Assembly: GCA_022432975.1 (NCBI GenBank)
Contig: CM039509.1
Location: forward strand, 22,351,432 to 22,415,431
Direction of reading: 5' to 3'
Source of the DNA: Begonia masoniana
Lineage: Eukaryota; Streptophyta; Magnoliopsida; Cucurbitales; Begoniaceae
Length of the DNA: 64,000 nt
Every line of letters starts with the position of its first letter. Positions within the stretch are counted from its first letter, which is position 1. Below the pieces are notes generated by a model. That model was not told the origin of the DNA. It did no database searches and saw only the letters and a program-made list of their open reading frames with translations. The position numbers and the translations under genes are program-made. Shown here piece by piece: positions 1 through 12,000 of the stretch.

Positions 1-1774
1 CAGAACCAAGCACCCTAATATATCTATACAGTTTAACCAAAAACATCCTGATAGTCCTCAAAATACATACACATCCCCACGGGTCAAAACGCGCCGACTG
101 CTCAGCACACTCCCATGGCCATTCTCCATCAACTGCGTCACATCTCAGGAGGAGGAACGTCGTCCTCACCTGGCTCAATATCACCTATCACGTCACCTAC
201 ACCATACAGACATCTATGAGATAATGAAATCTCAGTAAGCTTCGTAAATGCAGATGCATGCGTGCGTATGCCATTCAGAAAACAAGCTCAGATTCAGATA
301 CAGATACAGATATAGATACAGATTCAGATTCAGATCCAGATTCATTTCATTTTTTATTACGTCGCAGACAGATTGTTACCGAGATATCAGCCCTTTAAAT
401 GGAAAGGATACATTCTGCGGTCGAACTACCACTTTCCACCTAGAGGAGGAGGGTACATGCTCACAAACCCTACAGCCATGCCTGAGCCCCACCTCGCGTA
501 ACCAGATACAGATTACGTAGATTAATTACAGAGGCTCGTTTCTTTTCTTAAAAACATGTGCGGAAATTCATTTTCATGACATTTGAAATACGTGATGTAT
601 GAACAGTTAATAAACAGAAAGTAAGCAATCAACATACATACCATCAAGACAAATAAACGAAACCTAAGGACAACTAACCTAACTACCCAACCAAAACGTA
701 TAAACAAACAACACTCCAATGATCCTCGACGCGACATCGACGTACGGTGTAGGCCAATCGGCCAGAGTAAGTCACGAGAACTTACCTTGCACGCACAGAG
801 CCTCGAGCTTCGTCCACGAGAGTCGTTTGCCTGAGGCAAAACACGACATTTGCCGTTAAAACCGAATTAAGCTATTAAACGTCCAAATTAACAAAACCTT
901 AACTAAAGATATTTCCTAAAGCTTTAATCCAATTCATCGAGCTATTTTATCGAGCAATACACGCTCGACAACTCAAATCCCAATTTACGAGTTTTCCTCT
1001 AAATCTCAAAATTTCACGAAATCGAACATTTTCACAAATTAATCTAGTTTCGTCCAATAACGTCCACCACATTCTATACGTTCATAATCTACGATAACCT
1101 GTTGATTTCGAACCCTAAATCTCGATTTTTACGAAAACCTAATCGAAACCCTAGTTGTTCAAACTCCGTAAAACTTGAAATAAACGCTCTAAGAACGTAG
1201 ATTCATACCTAGGGTAGCGAGATGAGGAGAAATCGTGAAGAAAACGGAACGAACAGAGGTCGGATCGGAGGTCGGAAAGTGGAATCGTCGACGGGCAGAG
1301 AGTGAGATGCTCTCTGGTTCGTGAACTCCAGAGAAGAAAAAGAGAAAGTGAGGGAGAGAAGAGGGAATTGTTATTTTTATAAATTTTGGTTTTGCGCATT
1401 ACCATTTTGCCCTTAGCACTTAATTCTATTTGTTTCGTCATTCGTTTCGTCAATCGGCTAAAGATTCGACTTCTCCAAATTTTCTTATTTTGCCAATAGC
1501 CCCTATTCATTATTTAGGTTCTATTAAAACTGTCCGTTCGCAATTTGGACCTCGTTTACTATTTTTACTTAAACGTCCTTTACGTTAAAATCAAGGTAAT
1601 TACTCGGAATACAGCGTTATTACTCCGAAAATTCCCCAAAATTCCCTAAAATCCCTATTAATCGTTAAAATTATAATGACGCTTTCCGTTTGCAAAACTG
1701 ACTTGATTTGACATATTTACAAAAATGCCATCCAATATTATATTATAAAAAGTCCCGTAAAGCCGAGTATTACA
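1..1774 (-). repeat. 3' LTR of element A (truncated by window edge)
   Basis: This is a direct repeat of the LTR at 6440-8854. The window's first base corresponds to about position 7091 of the other copy. The inner border at 1774 reads TACA on the plus strand, so the LTR begins TGTAATACTCGGC in element orientation. It carries the CAGATA/CAGATT hexamer run (about 288-345), the 45-nt exon-like block (786-830), and a copy of the LTR promoter and leader region. One base of difference near 1270 relative to the other LTR shifts the reading frame through the exon-1 region. Confidence 0.93.
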
Positions 1775-1790
1775 TTCCACCCACCTTATT
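1775..1790 (-). promoter_or_regulatory. Polypurine tract of element A
   Basis: In element orientation the bases immediately before the 3' LTR read AAGGTGGGTGGAA. This is the usual purine run that primes plus-strand DNA synthesis. A near-identical run (AAGGTGGATGGAA) precedes the 3' LTR of element F at 61711-61723, which supports a close relationship between the two. Confidence 0.8.
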
Positions 1791-1814
1791 TAGAATTTTG
1801 TCCACAAAATTAAA

Positions 1815-4800
1815 TCATACAAACAACTCAGGATACCTAACCATCATATCCTGCTGTCGTTCCCAGGTCGCCTCTTCCACCTCATGGTTCCGCCATAGGA
1901 CTTTGACTAGCGGAATCTCTTTGTTGTGCAATACCTTGATGGAAGTCTCCAAAATACGTACCGGCCTCTCCTCATATGTCAAGGTAGGCTGTACCTCGAT
2001 CTCTGTAGCCTCCACGACATGCGATGGATCACGTAAACATCTTCGAAGCATAGATACGTGGAATACATCGTGGATACTCTCCATAGAAGCCGGAAGCTGT
2101 AGTCTATACGCCAATTTCCCGACCCTCTTCAGAATATTAAAGGGCCCCACATAACGAGGGTTTAGCTTACCCTTCCTTCCAAATCTCGCAACGCCCTTGA
2201 ACGGAGAAACTTTGAGATACACCTCATCTCCTTCTTCGAACTCTAGCTCTCTCCGCCTAGTGTCAGCATAGCTCTTCTGCCGGCTCTGGGCTACCTCGAT
2301 GCGCTGTCGGATAATGGCAATCTTCTCTGCCGTTTGCTGTAGAATCTCAGGACCAACGATGCTGGCCTCGCCAACCTCGTCCCAGTACAACGGAGACCTG
2401 CACTTTCGACCATACAACGCCTCATACGGAGCCATGCCGATAGTAGCCTGGAAGCTGTTGTTGTACGAGAATTCAACCAGGGGTAAATATCGGCTCCACG
2501 AGCCCTGAAACTCCAGGAAGCAAGCTCTGAGCATATCCTCAAGTATCTGATTCGTCCTCTCGGTCTGACCATCAGTCTGAGGATGGAATGCCGTGCTGAA
2601 ATTAAGCTGAGTCCCCATAGCTCTGTGTAAACTCTTCCAGAACTTCGATGTGAACCTCGGATCTCTGTCTGAGACAATAGAAACTGGCACTCCATGCAGT
2701 CTGACAATCTTCTGCACGTAAAGCTCGGCGAGCTGATCCATAGAAGATGCCATCCTCACAGATAAGAAGTGGGCCGACTTTGTCAATCGGTCTACAATAA
2801 CCCATATGCCGTCATGGCCCTTCGTCGTCCTCGGGAGCCCCACAATGAAATCCATGGAGATCTGCTCCCACTTCCACTCCGGAATCGGCAGTGGCAATAA
2901 CGTTCCGGCCGGTCTCTGGTGCTCTGCCTTCACTTGTTGACATACTAAACAGGTCTCAACGTACTTGGCAACCTCCCTCTTCATGTTCGGCCACCAGAAG
3001 TGTTGTTTCAAATCGCGGTACATCTTGGTACTTCCCGGGTGCAGAGAATATGCTGAAGAATATGCCTCGGCCAATATCTCCTTCTTCAGATCCTCGTCGT
3101 TAGGCACGTACCACCTATGCCTGAACTTCAGAATACCGTCCTTTGATAAATGGAAATCCGACGAGTCTCCTAATGTCATGCTCGATCGAAGCTCCTCACA
3201 CTCCGAATCACTCTGCTGAGCCTCACGTATACGATCAAGAATAGCTGGCCTGAGAGAAATGTTGGCGAGCATACTGGACAACTCTGCCACTATCTCCACA
3301 TCGAATCTCTCAATCTCAGACCGCAGCGTAACTGACATCGCTGCAAGTGAAGGTTGACTCGCAGAAGGCACTCTACTCAAGGCATCAGCAACCTTGTTCG
3401 CCTTCCCCGGATGGTACTTGATGTCAAAATCATAATCTTTGACGAACTCAAGCCATCGTCTCTGTCGCATGTTCAGCTCCTTCTGCGTAAATAAGTACTT
3501 CAGGCTCTTGTGGTCAGAAAATATCTCGCACTGCTGCCCATATAAATAATGTCTCCATATCTTCAGTGCGAAGACCACAGCTGCTAACTCAAGGTCGTGC
3601 GTATGGTAATTCTGCTCGTACGGCTTCAACTGCCTAGAAGCATATGCAATAACTCTCCCCTCCTGCGTCAATACACAACCGAGTCCCACTCCAGATGCAT
3701 CACAATAAATACTGTATCCGACACCTTCAACAGGTAACGCCAGTACTGGAGCGGTGGTCAATCTCTACTTTAACTCCATAAAACTATCATTACAAGCAGA
3801 CGACCATATAGACCTCTCGTTCTTCCGAGTCAACCGTGAAAGAGGAAGTGCGATCTTCAAGAATCCTTCTATAAACTTCCGTTAATAATCGGCCAATCCG
3901 AGAAATCCACGCACCTCACGTACGTTCTTCGGCTGTGGCCAATCTCTGACCACCTGAATCTTGCTCGGATCCACAGAAACTCCATCCTGTGATATGATAT
4001 GGGCAAGAAAGCTGACCCTATCCAACCAAAAATCGCATTTAGAGAATTTTGGATATAGCTGGCGTTGACTCAGAATCTGTAATACAATCCTCAAATGCTC
4101 CTCGTGTTCTTCCTTCGTCTTAGAGTAGATCAGGATATCGTCGATGAAAACCACCACGAACTTGTCCAGATACTCCTTGAAGACACGGTTCATCAAATCC
4201 ATGAACGCTGCAGGGGCATTAGTAAGTCCAAAAGACATGACAAGGAACTCATAATGCCCATACCTCGTTCGAAACGCCATTTTCTGAATATCATCCCTTC
4301 GGACCTTCAGCTGATAATAACCCGAGCGTAGGTCAATCCTGGAAAACACTCGGGCACCTTGAAGCTGATCAAATAAGTCATCAATCCGGGGCAGTGGATA
4401 CTTATTCTTCACTGTGAGCTTATTCAGCTCCCTGTAATCAATGCACATCCTGAGGGTCCCGTCTTTCTTCTTGACAAACAGAACGGGCGCACCCCAGGGT
4501 GAAACGCTGGGTCGAATAAATCCCTTCTCTAACAACTCGTCAAGCTGAGTCCTCAACTCTCTCAACTCAGCTGGTGCCAACCGATACGGGTTTTTAAACC
4601 TCGGCGCGGAGTTAGGATAGACATCAATAGTAAACTCAATCTCCCGATCCGGCGGTAATCCGGGAAGATCATCAAGGAATATATGAGAGAACTCTCTGAC
4701 AATAGGAATGTCGCTCGGCTTTTCTCTGCTGAGCAACTGACAATCAAATACAGAGGCCAAATAAATAGAGCACGCACCTTTGAACTGCTCGTTGACCTCC

Positions 4801-6275
4801 ATAGAATAAGAAATAGGCGAGCTACTCAATCGGTTCATCGCCTGATAAGAAAACTCGGCTTTACCCGGGGGTCGGAAGGTCACTATCCCGGATCGACAGT
4901 CGATGGTGGCGAAGTGCTGCGCAAGCCAGTCCATCCCTAAGATAAGATCATACCGCTCTATGCTCATAACTATCAAACGAGCATAAAGGGTAATATCCCC
5001 CACTGAGATGACGTTGCCCTGGAGAATACGTTCTGACTGCATAAGCTCTCCAGAAGGCAGCATCACTCTATACTCGACCCCAGCTAACTCAGACTCTAGC
5101 CCCAATCTAGCCATGCATGCAGTCGATACGAAGGAGTGTGTAGCTCCTGTATCCATCAAAGTAAATACCGCAACGCCCATAAGTAAGATAGTACCTGCAA
5201 TCACGGCAGGCTGAGCCTCATCATCTACGTCGCCAGGATCGATAAATGCAAAAATCCTGGGCATAACCCTCCTCTGATCACCGCCTGGCAGGTCTCGAGC
5301 CGGATGCGGGCAATCTCTAACAAAATGGCCGACTCCACCACATCTGTAGCATTTATTAGAGCCAACACGGCACTCTCCACTGTGTTCTTTCTGGCACACG
5401 GGGCACCACGGTATCTGAGGAGCTCCCTGTACCTGTTTTCCCTTACCCCTGTCGTTACCTCCCTCAAGAGGTCTCTTCACACCCCTCTGCTGCGGCTGGG
5501 GCGGTGCTCTGGGCTGCCAACCTCGGCTCTGCGACTGAGGTCATATCTCGCGGAAGAAGCCCTTAGCTGGCTCCCTCGGTCTAATACAAGTGGCTCTGGC
5601 AGCCTCAATATCCAGAGCTCTGGTTGTAATATCTGAATATGGCGCATCAATAATACCTGAGACAACCACGTGCATCCGAATCTCCGGATTAAGTCCCTCC
5701 ATAAAGTGGTGCACCTTCTCCTCGTTATCACTGACAAGACGCGGGGCAAATCGTGATAAAGCCTCAAACTTCCTGATATACTCTGCAACTGAACCTGTTT
5801 GCTTCAGCTGCGTGAACTCGTTCCTCTTTGCCGCCCTCACTGTGCGGCTGAAATACTTATCAAAGAATAAGAACTTGAACCGATTCCAAGTCATAACTGA
5901 TACATCCGTCATCGACTTGATCGAGTCCCACCAGAAACGAGCATGCAAGGCCAAGTGAAAAGTGACGTAAGCCACCTTGCTCCCGTCGCCAACCTCTGCA
6001 TAACCTAGCATATCCTCCATCACCCGGATCCATTCCTCAGCACGTGTCGGATCCGATGATTGGCCATCGAACACTGGAGGTCGTAGGCTTTGAAACTTCT
6101 GTATGCCCTGGTTATTAGGAACTATCAAATCCTGGGCTCTTTGATCCCCCTGATTTACCCGATTGACTAGACTCTCGATTTGCTGTGCCTGGCAGTCCAT
6201 GTGCTGTGACTGACGGTCCAGCAACTCCGTAAGTCAATCGAACACGTCATCTCGAGGATCTTTTTCTCGAACCAT
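1815..6275 (-). pseudogene. gag-pol polyprotein of element A, one frame with four in-frame stops
   Basis: A single frame runs from the ATG at 6273-6275 to the stop at 1815 without a frameshift. It is broken by stops at 6234-6236 (TGA), 5541-5543 (TGA), 3882-3884 (TAA) and 3765-3767 (TAG). The first two look like CGA to TGA changes. Domains in order: gag capsid-like region (about 6220-5560); CCHC zinc knuckle [14 protein letters not shown] (about 5350); aspartic protease with DTGA (about 5150); reverse transcriptase with the FIDD catalytic motif (about 4140); RNase H beginning near 3740; integrase with HHCC zinc finger and DDE core (about 3000-2450); and a chromodomain-like C-terminus (about 1990-1820) with [14 protein letters not shown]. 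The product would assemble virus-like particles and reverse transcribe the element. With the stops as seen, no full polyprotein can be made. The shorter open frames inside it are its pieces. Confidence 0.93.
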
Positions 6276-6422
6276 TTTATATAAGTCCTAAAAAAATCAA
6301 CACAAATAATCCTAAGAAACAAGAAATCGAATAAAGCAGTAAACATACTTACAGTTGAAGAAGGATATCCGCGTAGTGGCTGTGCAGTCGAGCAGTATAC
6401 AGAACCGATTTTAAAACCCGGG

Positions 6423-6435
6423 GGCTTTGATACCA
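6423..6435 (-). promoter_or_regulatory. Primer binding site of element A (initiator Met tRNA)
   Basis: In element orientation TGGTATCAAAGCC lies five bases inside the 5' LTR. It is complementary to the 3' end of plant initiator methionine tRNA, with one mismatch to the usual TGGTATCAGAGC. Elements B, D, E, F and the Cassandra copy use the same primer type. Confidence 0.85.
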
Positions 6436-6439
6436 TAAA

Positions 6440-8854
6440 TGTAACGTCCCTAATACCGTACCCAATATACCCGTACTATTTTTTTTTATCCCAATAAATA
6501 CTTTAATAAACTTTAAGCGAGAACTAACCGAATCGAAATCAGAATCGAAATCGGAATTGAAATCTAACTTTTAAAGCTTTTAAAACAAACATAAAAACAA
6601 TTAAAATAAAACTATTTAAAACAATTAAAACTATTTAAAACATTTATGAAATCGCACAGGGGCAAAACCGGAAAACAGAGGAAAAATGAAGTAGCGATCA
6701 GTCGCTGTAGGTGCTGCACAATGCAGCGCCCGATCGCTGCATTGTGCAGCGACCAGTCGCTGCACTTTGCAGCGACCAATTTTCTCTCTGGAATCCGAGA
6801 TTCCAGAGAGCTAACCAACATTTCCCTCTCTGGAATCTGATTCCAGAGAGCAAACTTCGACATTTTCTTTATACTTCTTCTATACTTTCATGAAAACCGT
6901 CTATAAAACAACCCTCTCCTTCCCTACATACAAATCGCAAAACGCACACAACTCACCTTTAAACCGAACCAATTTTAAGAAAAAGAACCGCCTGGTTCTG
7001 TTTAAAAACTAAGCATCCCCTAATACCATATGTTTACAAAATACATTTCAAAACGTTTTATAAACAACTCTGAACATAACCTATCCACTACCAGAACCAA
7101 GCACCCTAATATATCTATACAGTTTAACCAAAAACTTCCTGATAGTCCTCAAAATACATACACATCCCCACGGGTCAAAACGCACTGACTGCTCAGCACA
7201 CTCCCATGGCCATTCTCCATCAACTGCGTCACATCTCAGGAGGAGGAACGTCGTCCTCACCTGGCTCAATATCACCTATCACGTCACCTACACCATACAG
7301 ACATCTATGAGATAATGAAATCTCAGTAAGCTTCGTAAATGCAGATGCATGCGTGCGTATGCCATTCAGAAAACATGCTCAGATTCAGATACAGATACAG
7401 ATATAGATACAGATACAGATTCAGATCCAGATTCATTTCATTTTTTATTACGTCGCAGACAGATTGTTACCGAGATATCAGCCCTCTAAATGGAAAGGAT
7501 ACATTCTGAGGTCGATCTACCACTTTCCATCTAGAGGAGGGGGGTACATGCTCACAAACCCTACAGCCATGCCTGAGCCCCACCTCGCGTAACCAGATAC
7601 AGATTACGTAGATTAATTACAGAGGTTCGTTTCTTTTCTTAAAAACACGTGCGGAAATTCATTTTCATGACATTTGAAATACGTGATGCATGAACAGTTA
7701 ATAAACAGAAAGTAAGCAATCAACATACATACCATCAAGACAAATAAACGAAACCTAAGGACAACTAACCTAACTACCCAACCAAAACGTATAAACAAAC
7801 AACACTCCAATGATCCTCGACGCGACATCGACGTACGGTGTAGGCCAATCGGCCAGAGTAAGTCACGAGAACTTACCTTGCGCGCACAGAGCCTCGAGCT
7901 TCGTCCACGAGAGTCGTTTGCCTGAGGCAAAACACGACATTTGCCATTAAAACCGAATTAAGCTATTAAACGTCCAAATTAACAAAACCTTAACTAAAAA
8001 TATTTCCTAAAGCTTTAATCCAATTCATCGAGCTATTTTATCGAGCAATACACGCTCGGCAACTCAAATCCCAATTTACGAGTTTTCCTCTAAATCTCAA
8101 AATTTCACGAAATCGAACATTTTCACAAATTAATCTAGTTTCGTCCAATAACGTCCACTACGTTCTATACGTTCATAATCTACGATAACCTATTGATTTC
8201 GAACCCTAAATCTCGATTTTTACGAAAACCTAATCGAAATTCTAATTGTTCAAACTCCGTAAAACTTGAAATAAACGCTCTAAGAACGTAGATTCATACC
8301 TAGGGTAGCGAGAGGAGGAGAAATCGTGAAGAAAACGGAACGAACAGAGGTCGGATCGGAGTCGGAAAGTGGAATCGTCGGCGGGCAGAGAGTGAGATGC
8401 TCTCTGGTTCGTGAACTCCAGAGAAGAAAAAGAGAAAGTGAGGGAGAGAAGAGGGAATTGTTATTTTTATAAATTTTTGTTTTGCGAATTACCATTTTGC
8501 CCTTAGCACTTAATTCTATTTGTTTCGTCATTCGTTTCGTCAATCGGCTAAAGATTCGACTTCTCCAAATTTTCTTATTTTGCCAATAGCCCCTATTCAT
8601 TATTTAGGTTCTATTAAAACTGTTCGTTCGCAATTTGGACATCGTTTACTGTTTTTACTTAAACGTCCTTTACATTAAAATCAAGGTAATTACTCGGAAT
8701 ACAGCGTTATTACTCTAAAAATTCCCTAAAATCCCTATTAATCGTTAAAATTGTAATGACGCTTTCTGTTTGCGAAACTGACTTGATTTGACATATTTAC
8801 AAAAATGCCATCCAATATTATATTATAAAAAGTCCCGTAAAGCCGGGTATTACA
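6440..8854 (-). repeat. 5' LTR of element A, 2415 bp
   Basis: The ends are TGTAATACCC...GTTACA in element orientation, with the primer site directly inside. From its start the LTR holds a TATA box (8461-8471), a pyrimidine-rich first leader segment ending in a GTATG donor (about 8300), a 45-nt exon-like block (7877-7921) between AG and GTAAG, the GGCCGATTGGCC motif, the CAGATA/CAGATT hexamers (about 7378-7435), a conserved GT-rich acceptor block (about 7225-7295), and a palindrome and hairpin cluster (6690-6850). Confidence 0.93.
8461..8471 (-). promoter_or_regulatory. Probable TATA box of the element A 5' LTR
   Basis: TATAAAAATAA on the minus strand lies about 385 bases into the LTR. A pyrimidine-rich stretch follows that resembles a plant transcription start and 5' leader. 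Solo LTRs of the same type have TATA-like boxes at similar depth (30146-30154, 51494-51504), which supports the assignment. Confidence 0.55.
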
Positions 8855-9008
8855 ATACATGTCGTGTACTCTTATTTTTATTTTCGCCAATATATTTATA
8901 TCAACAAAAAAAATCTCAATTTTTGTTAAGAAAATCAATTGGTCGACTCAATCTATATTTTTGAACTATAGACCAGATAAAAAATAATCAACGAAATATG
9001 ATATTTCT

Positions 9009-12000
9009 TGTAACACCCGAGAAATTCCTGTAACGCACATGTGTCTTAGGGTAGACGGTTAGAATAGTTTAATGAAGATGTTGAGAATGGATTTGGAATT
9101 AAGGTATGCAAAAAGATAGGTGGAGATGTTGGTTCACAATTCAAACCAAAGGGTTGAAAAGTCAAATGGTTATATCAACCAATAGGAAGTAAGCAATTAA
9201 TGATAGAAAGTGGGGGAATTAAAAAACTATTACGTTGGATGCATTGAGAAGGAGAAGAGTGAGGTTGATTTGTAATTTTAAAAAGTTGAATGGAGGAAAA
9301 TTAAAAGTAAATGAAAGTTATGGTTTAAAGTTAGGTTTTCATTTCTTTTCTTCATCTTCATCGACTTCTCTTGCCCTCCTCCATAGCCGCCTCTCTTCTT
9401 CCTCCTTTCTTCACTTCTTCAAGTGTTTGCAAGGTAAGTTTGCTTGGGTTTTTAATTATATAGCTTTTGATGAAGTTTAAGAGTGTTTTTGAGAGTTTTA
9501 GTTGGATTTTAAGAATGTTGGAAAATCCTAGGTTAGGGATTCCGAAATTTGGTTTTGAAATGAGTGTTTTCTTTCCTATTGTGGTAGTTTAGTTGTTGAA
9601 TGGAGTGATTTAGGTTGTTAGAGGGGTTAGATGGAAGATTGAAAGAGTGTTACACAAAAACGGTTTAAGAACACTTTAGGACCGATTCTGTCTTTGGGAA
9701 TTTCGAGTTGGCCAAAGTGTTTGTTTGGTTAATTTGAGTGATTCAATGGATAGTAGACGTGTAGAGGTTTCCGAGTTGGGGTGGCACGTTGAAATCCGTT
9801 GAAAAACGAGGGGTTATGACCGTTTGAAGTTTGACAGTTAAATTGGGTAGAAAATCGGGTTTTGTGATTTTAGGGTAAATTGTTGGTTAGTTTTGGTTTT
9901 AGAAATTGTTTAGAATCCTTTAGAATTTTATGAGTGAATTGCTAAGTTATTTTCTATAATTGATAGGTTATCGGACGAGTGAATTGATCGATTGAATTTT
10001 GATGATGAAAAGTGTGGGTAATTTCGGGTTTGTTGTACATTTTGGTAAATTTGTCCTTAGTTTTATCTTAGGCTATTTAGGCAAGCCTTTGGAATTCTTA
10101 GAGTGTGCTAAGTTGTTTTCCTTATATTTTTAGGTTAACGAGAGAACAATTGGACTGACTGAGCTTTTAGTTACGAGCACGCGCAAGGAGTTCAGGTAAG
10201 TAGAGGACGTTTGTTTTGCCTTAGGGCCTACACCACGGAACGGTAGGAGATTCTTTGCTGGTTTGGTTGCTTCTAGTAGATTGTTTGCTTGCTTGAATGT
10301 TTTGTGTTGGTTAAGCATTAGTGGCATATGCATGGTTTTGAAAGTGGTCTGTTGGTAGTGGCTCCTCGTCGCGAAGTAGTGTTTGAAATATGGCAAGCTT
10401 CGGGAGGTTTCCACAAAAGCTGTGTAGTGGCTCCTCGTCGCGATGTAGTGTCTGAAATATGGCAAGCTTCGGGAGGTTTCCACAAAAGCTGTGTAGTGGC
10501 TCCTCGTCGCGAAGTAGTGTCTGAAATATGGCAAGCTTCGGGAGGTTTCCACAAAAGCTGTGTAGTGGCTCCTCGTCGCGAAGTAGTGTCTGAAATATGG
10601 CAGTTCGGGAGGTTTCCACAAAAGCTGTGTAGTGGCTCCTCGTCGCGAAGTAGTGTCTGAAATATGGCAAGCTTCGGGAGGTTTCCACAAAAGCTGTGTA
10701 GTGGCTCCTCGTCGCGAAGTAGTGTCTGAAATATGGCAAGCTTCGGGAGGTTTCCACAAAAGCTGTGTAGTGGCTCCTCGTCGCGAAGTAGTGTCTGAAA
10801 TATGGCAAGCTTCGGGAGGTTTCCACAAAAGCTGTGTAGTGGCTCCTCGTCGCGAAGTAGTGTCTGAAATATGGCAAGCTTCGGGAGGTTTCCACAAAAG
10901 CTGTGTAGTGGCTCCTCGTCGCGAAGTAGTGTCTGAAATATGGCAAGCTTCGGGAGGTTTCCACAAAAGCTGTGTAGTGGCTCCTCGTCGCGAAGTAGTG
11001 TCTGAAATATGGCAAGCTTCGGGAGGTTTCCACAAAAGCTGTGTAGTGGCTCCTCGTCGCGAAGTAGTGTCTGAAATATGGCAAGCTTCGGGAGGTTTCC
11101 ACAAAAGCTGTGTAGTGGCTCCTCGTCGCGAAGTAGTGTCTGAAATATGGCAAGCTTCGGGAGGTTTCCACAAAAGCTGTGTAGTGGCTCCTCGTCGCGA
11201 AGTAGTGTCTGAAATATGGCAAGCTTCGGGAGGTTTCCACAAAAGCTGTGTAGTGGCTCCTCGTCGCGAAGTAGTGTCTGAAATATGGCAAGCTTCGGGA
11301 GGTTTCCACAAAAGCTGTGTAGTGGCTCCTCGTCGCGAAGTAGTGTCTGAAATATGGCAAGCTTCGGGAGGTTTCCACAAAAGCTGTGTAGTGGCTCCTC
11401 GTCGCGAAGTAGTGTCTGAAATATGGCAAGCTTCGGGAGGTTTCCACAAAAGCTGTGTAGTGGCTCCTCGTCGCGAAGTAGTGTCTGAAATATGGCAAGC
11501 TTCGGGAGGTTTCCACAAAAGCTGTGTAGTGGCTCCTCGTCGCGAAGTAGTGTCTGAAATATGGCAAGCTTCGGGAGGTTTCCACAAAAGCTGTGTAGTG
11601 GCTCCTCGTCGCGAAGTAGTGTCTGAAATATGGCAAGCTTCGGGAGGTTTCCACAAAAGCTGTGTAGTGGCTCCTCGTCGCGAAGTAGTGTCTGAAATAT
11701 GGCAAGCTTCGGGAGGTTTCCACAAAAGCTGTGTAGTGGCTCCTCGTCGCGAAGTAGTGTCTGAAATATGGCAAGCTTCGGGAGGTTTCCACAAAAGCTG
11801 TGTAGTGGCTCCTCGTCGCGAAGTAGTGTCTGAAATATGGCAAGCTTCGGGAGGTTTCCACAAAAGCTGTGTAGTGGCTCCTCGTCGCGAAGTAGTGTCT
11901 GAAATATGGCAAGCTTCGGGAGGTTTCCACAAAAGCTGTGTAGTGGCTCCTCGTCGCGAAGTAGTGTCTGAAATATGGCAAGCTTCGGGAGGTTTCCACA

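Larger units (their letters stand above)
1..8854 (-). mobile_element. Element A: Ty3/gypsy chromovirus (Tekay/Del-like), nearly complete
   Basis: Two long direct repeats (1-1774, cut by the window edge, and 6440-8854) enclose a minus-strand gag-pol frame. Reading on the minus strand, the order is 5' LTR, initiator-Met primer site, gag, protease, reverse transcriptase, RNase H, integrase, C-terminal chromodomain-like segment, polypurine tract, 3' LTR. Protease-RT-RNaseH-integrase order defines Ty3/gypsy. The C-terminal chromodomain-like end and LTRs of about 2.4 kb point to the Tekay/Del chromoviruses (clade by inference). The two LTR copies differ only by scattered substitutions and small indels, so insertion looks fairly recent. 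The coding frame has four in-frame stops, so the element is not autonomous. The bases after 8854 are ATACA, but the matching left flank lies outside the window. Confidence 0.93.

Noticed and set aside
522..839. Minus-strand frames of 105 codons at 522-839 and 7613-7930
   Set aside because: These are equivalent positions in the two LTRs of element A and run through the proposed 45-nt exon into an intron. Not a separate gene, though noted as part of the leader analysis.
6440..8854. Whether the LTR of element A also encodes an intact three-exon peptide
   Set aside because: The exon phases agree, but no nearby ATG is present in the first exon, and the left LTR copy has a one-base difference that shifts the frame. 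I therefore list the candidate only for element F.
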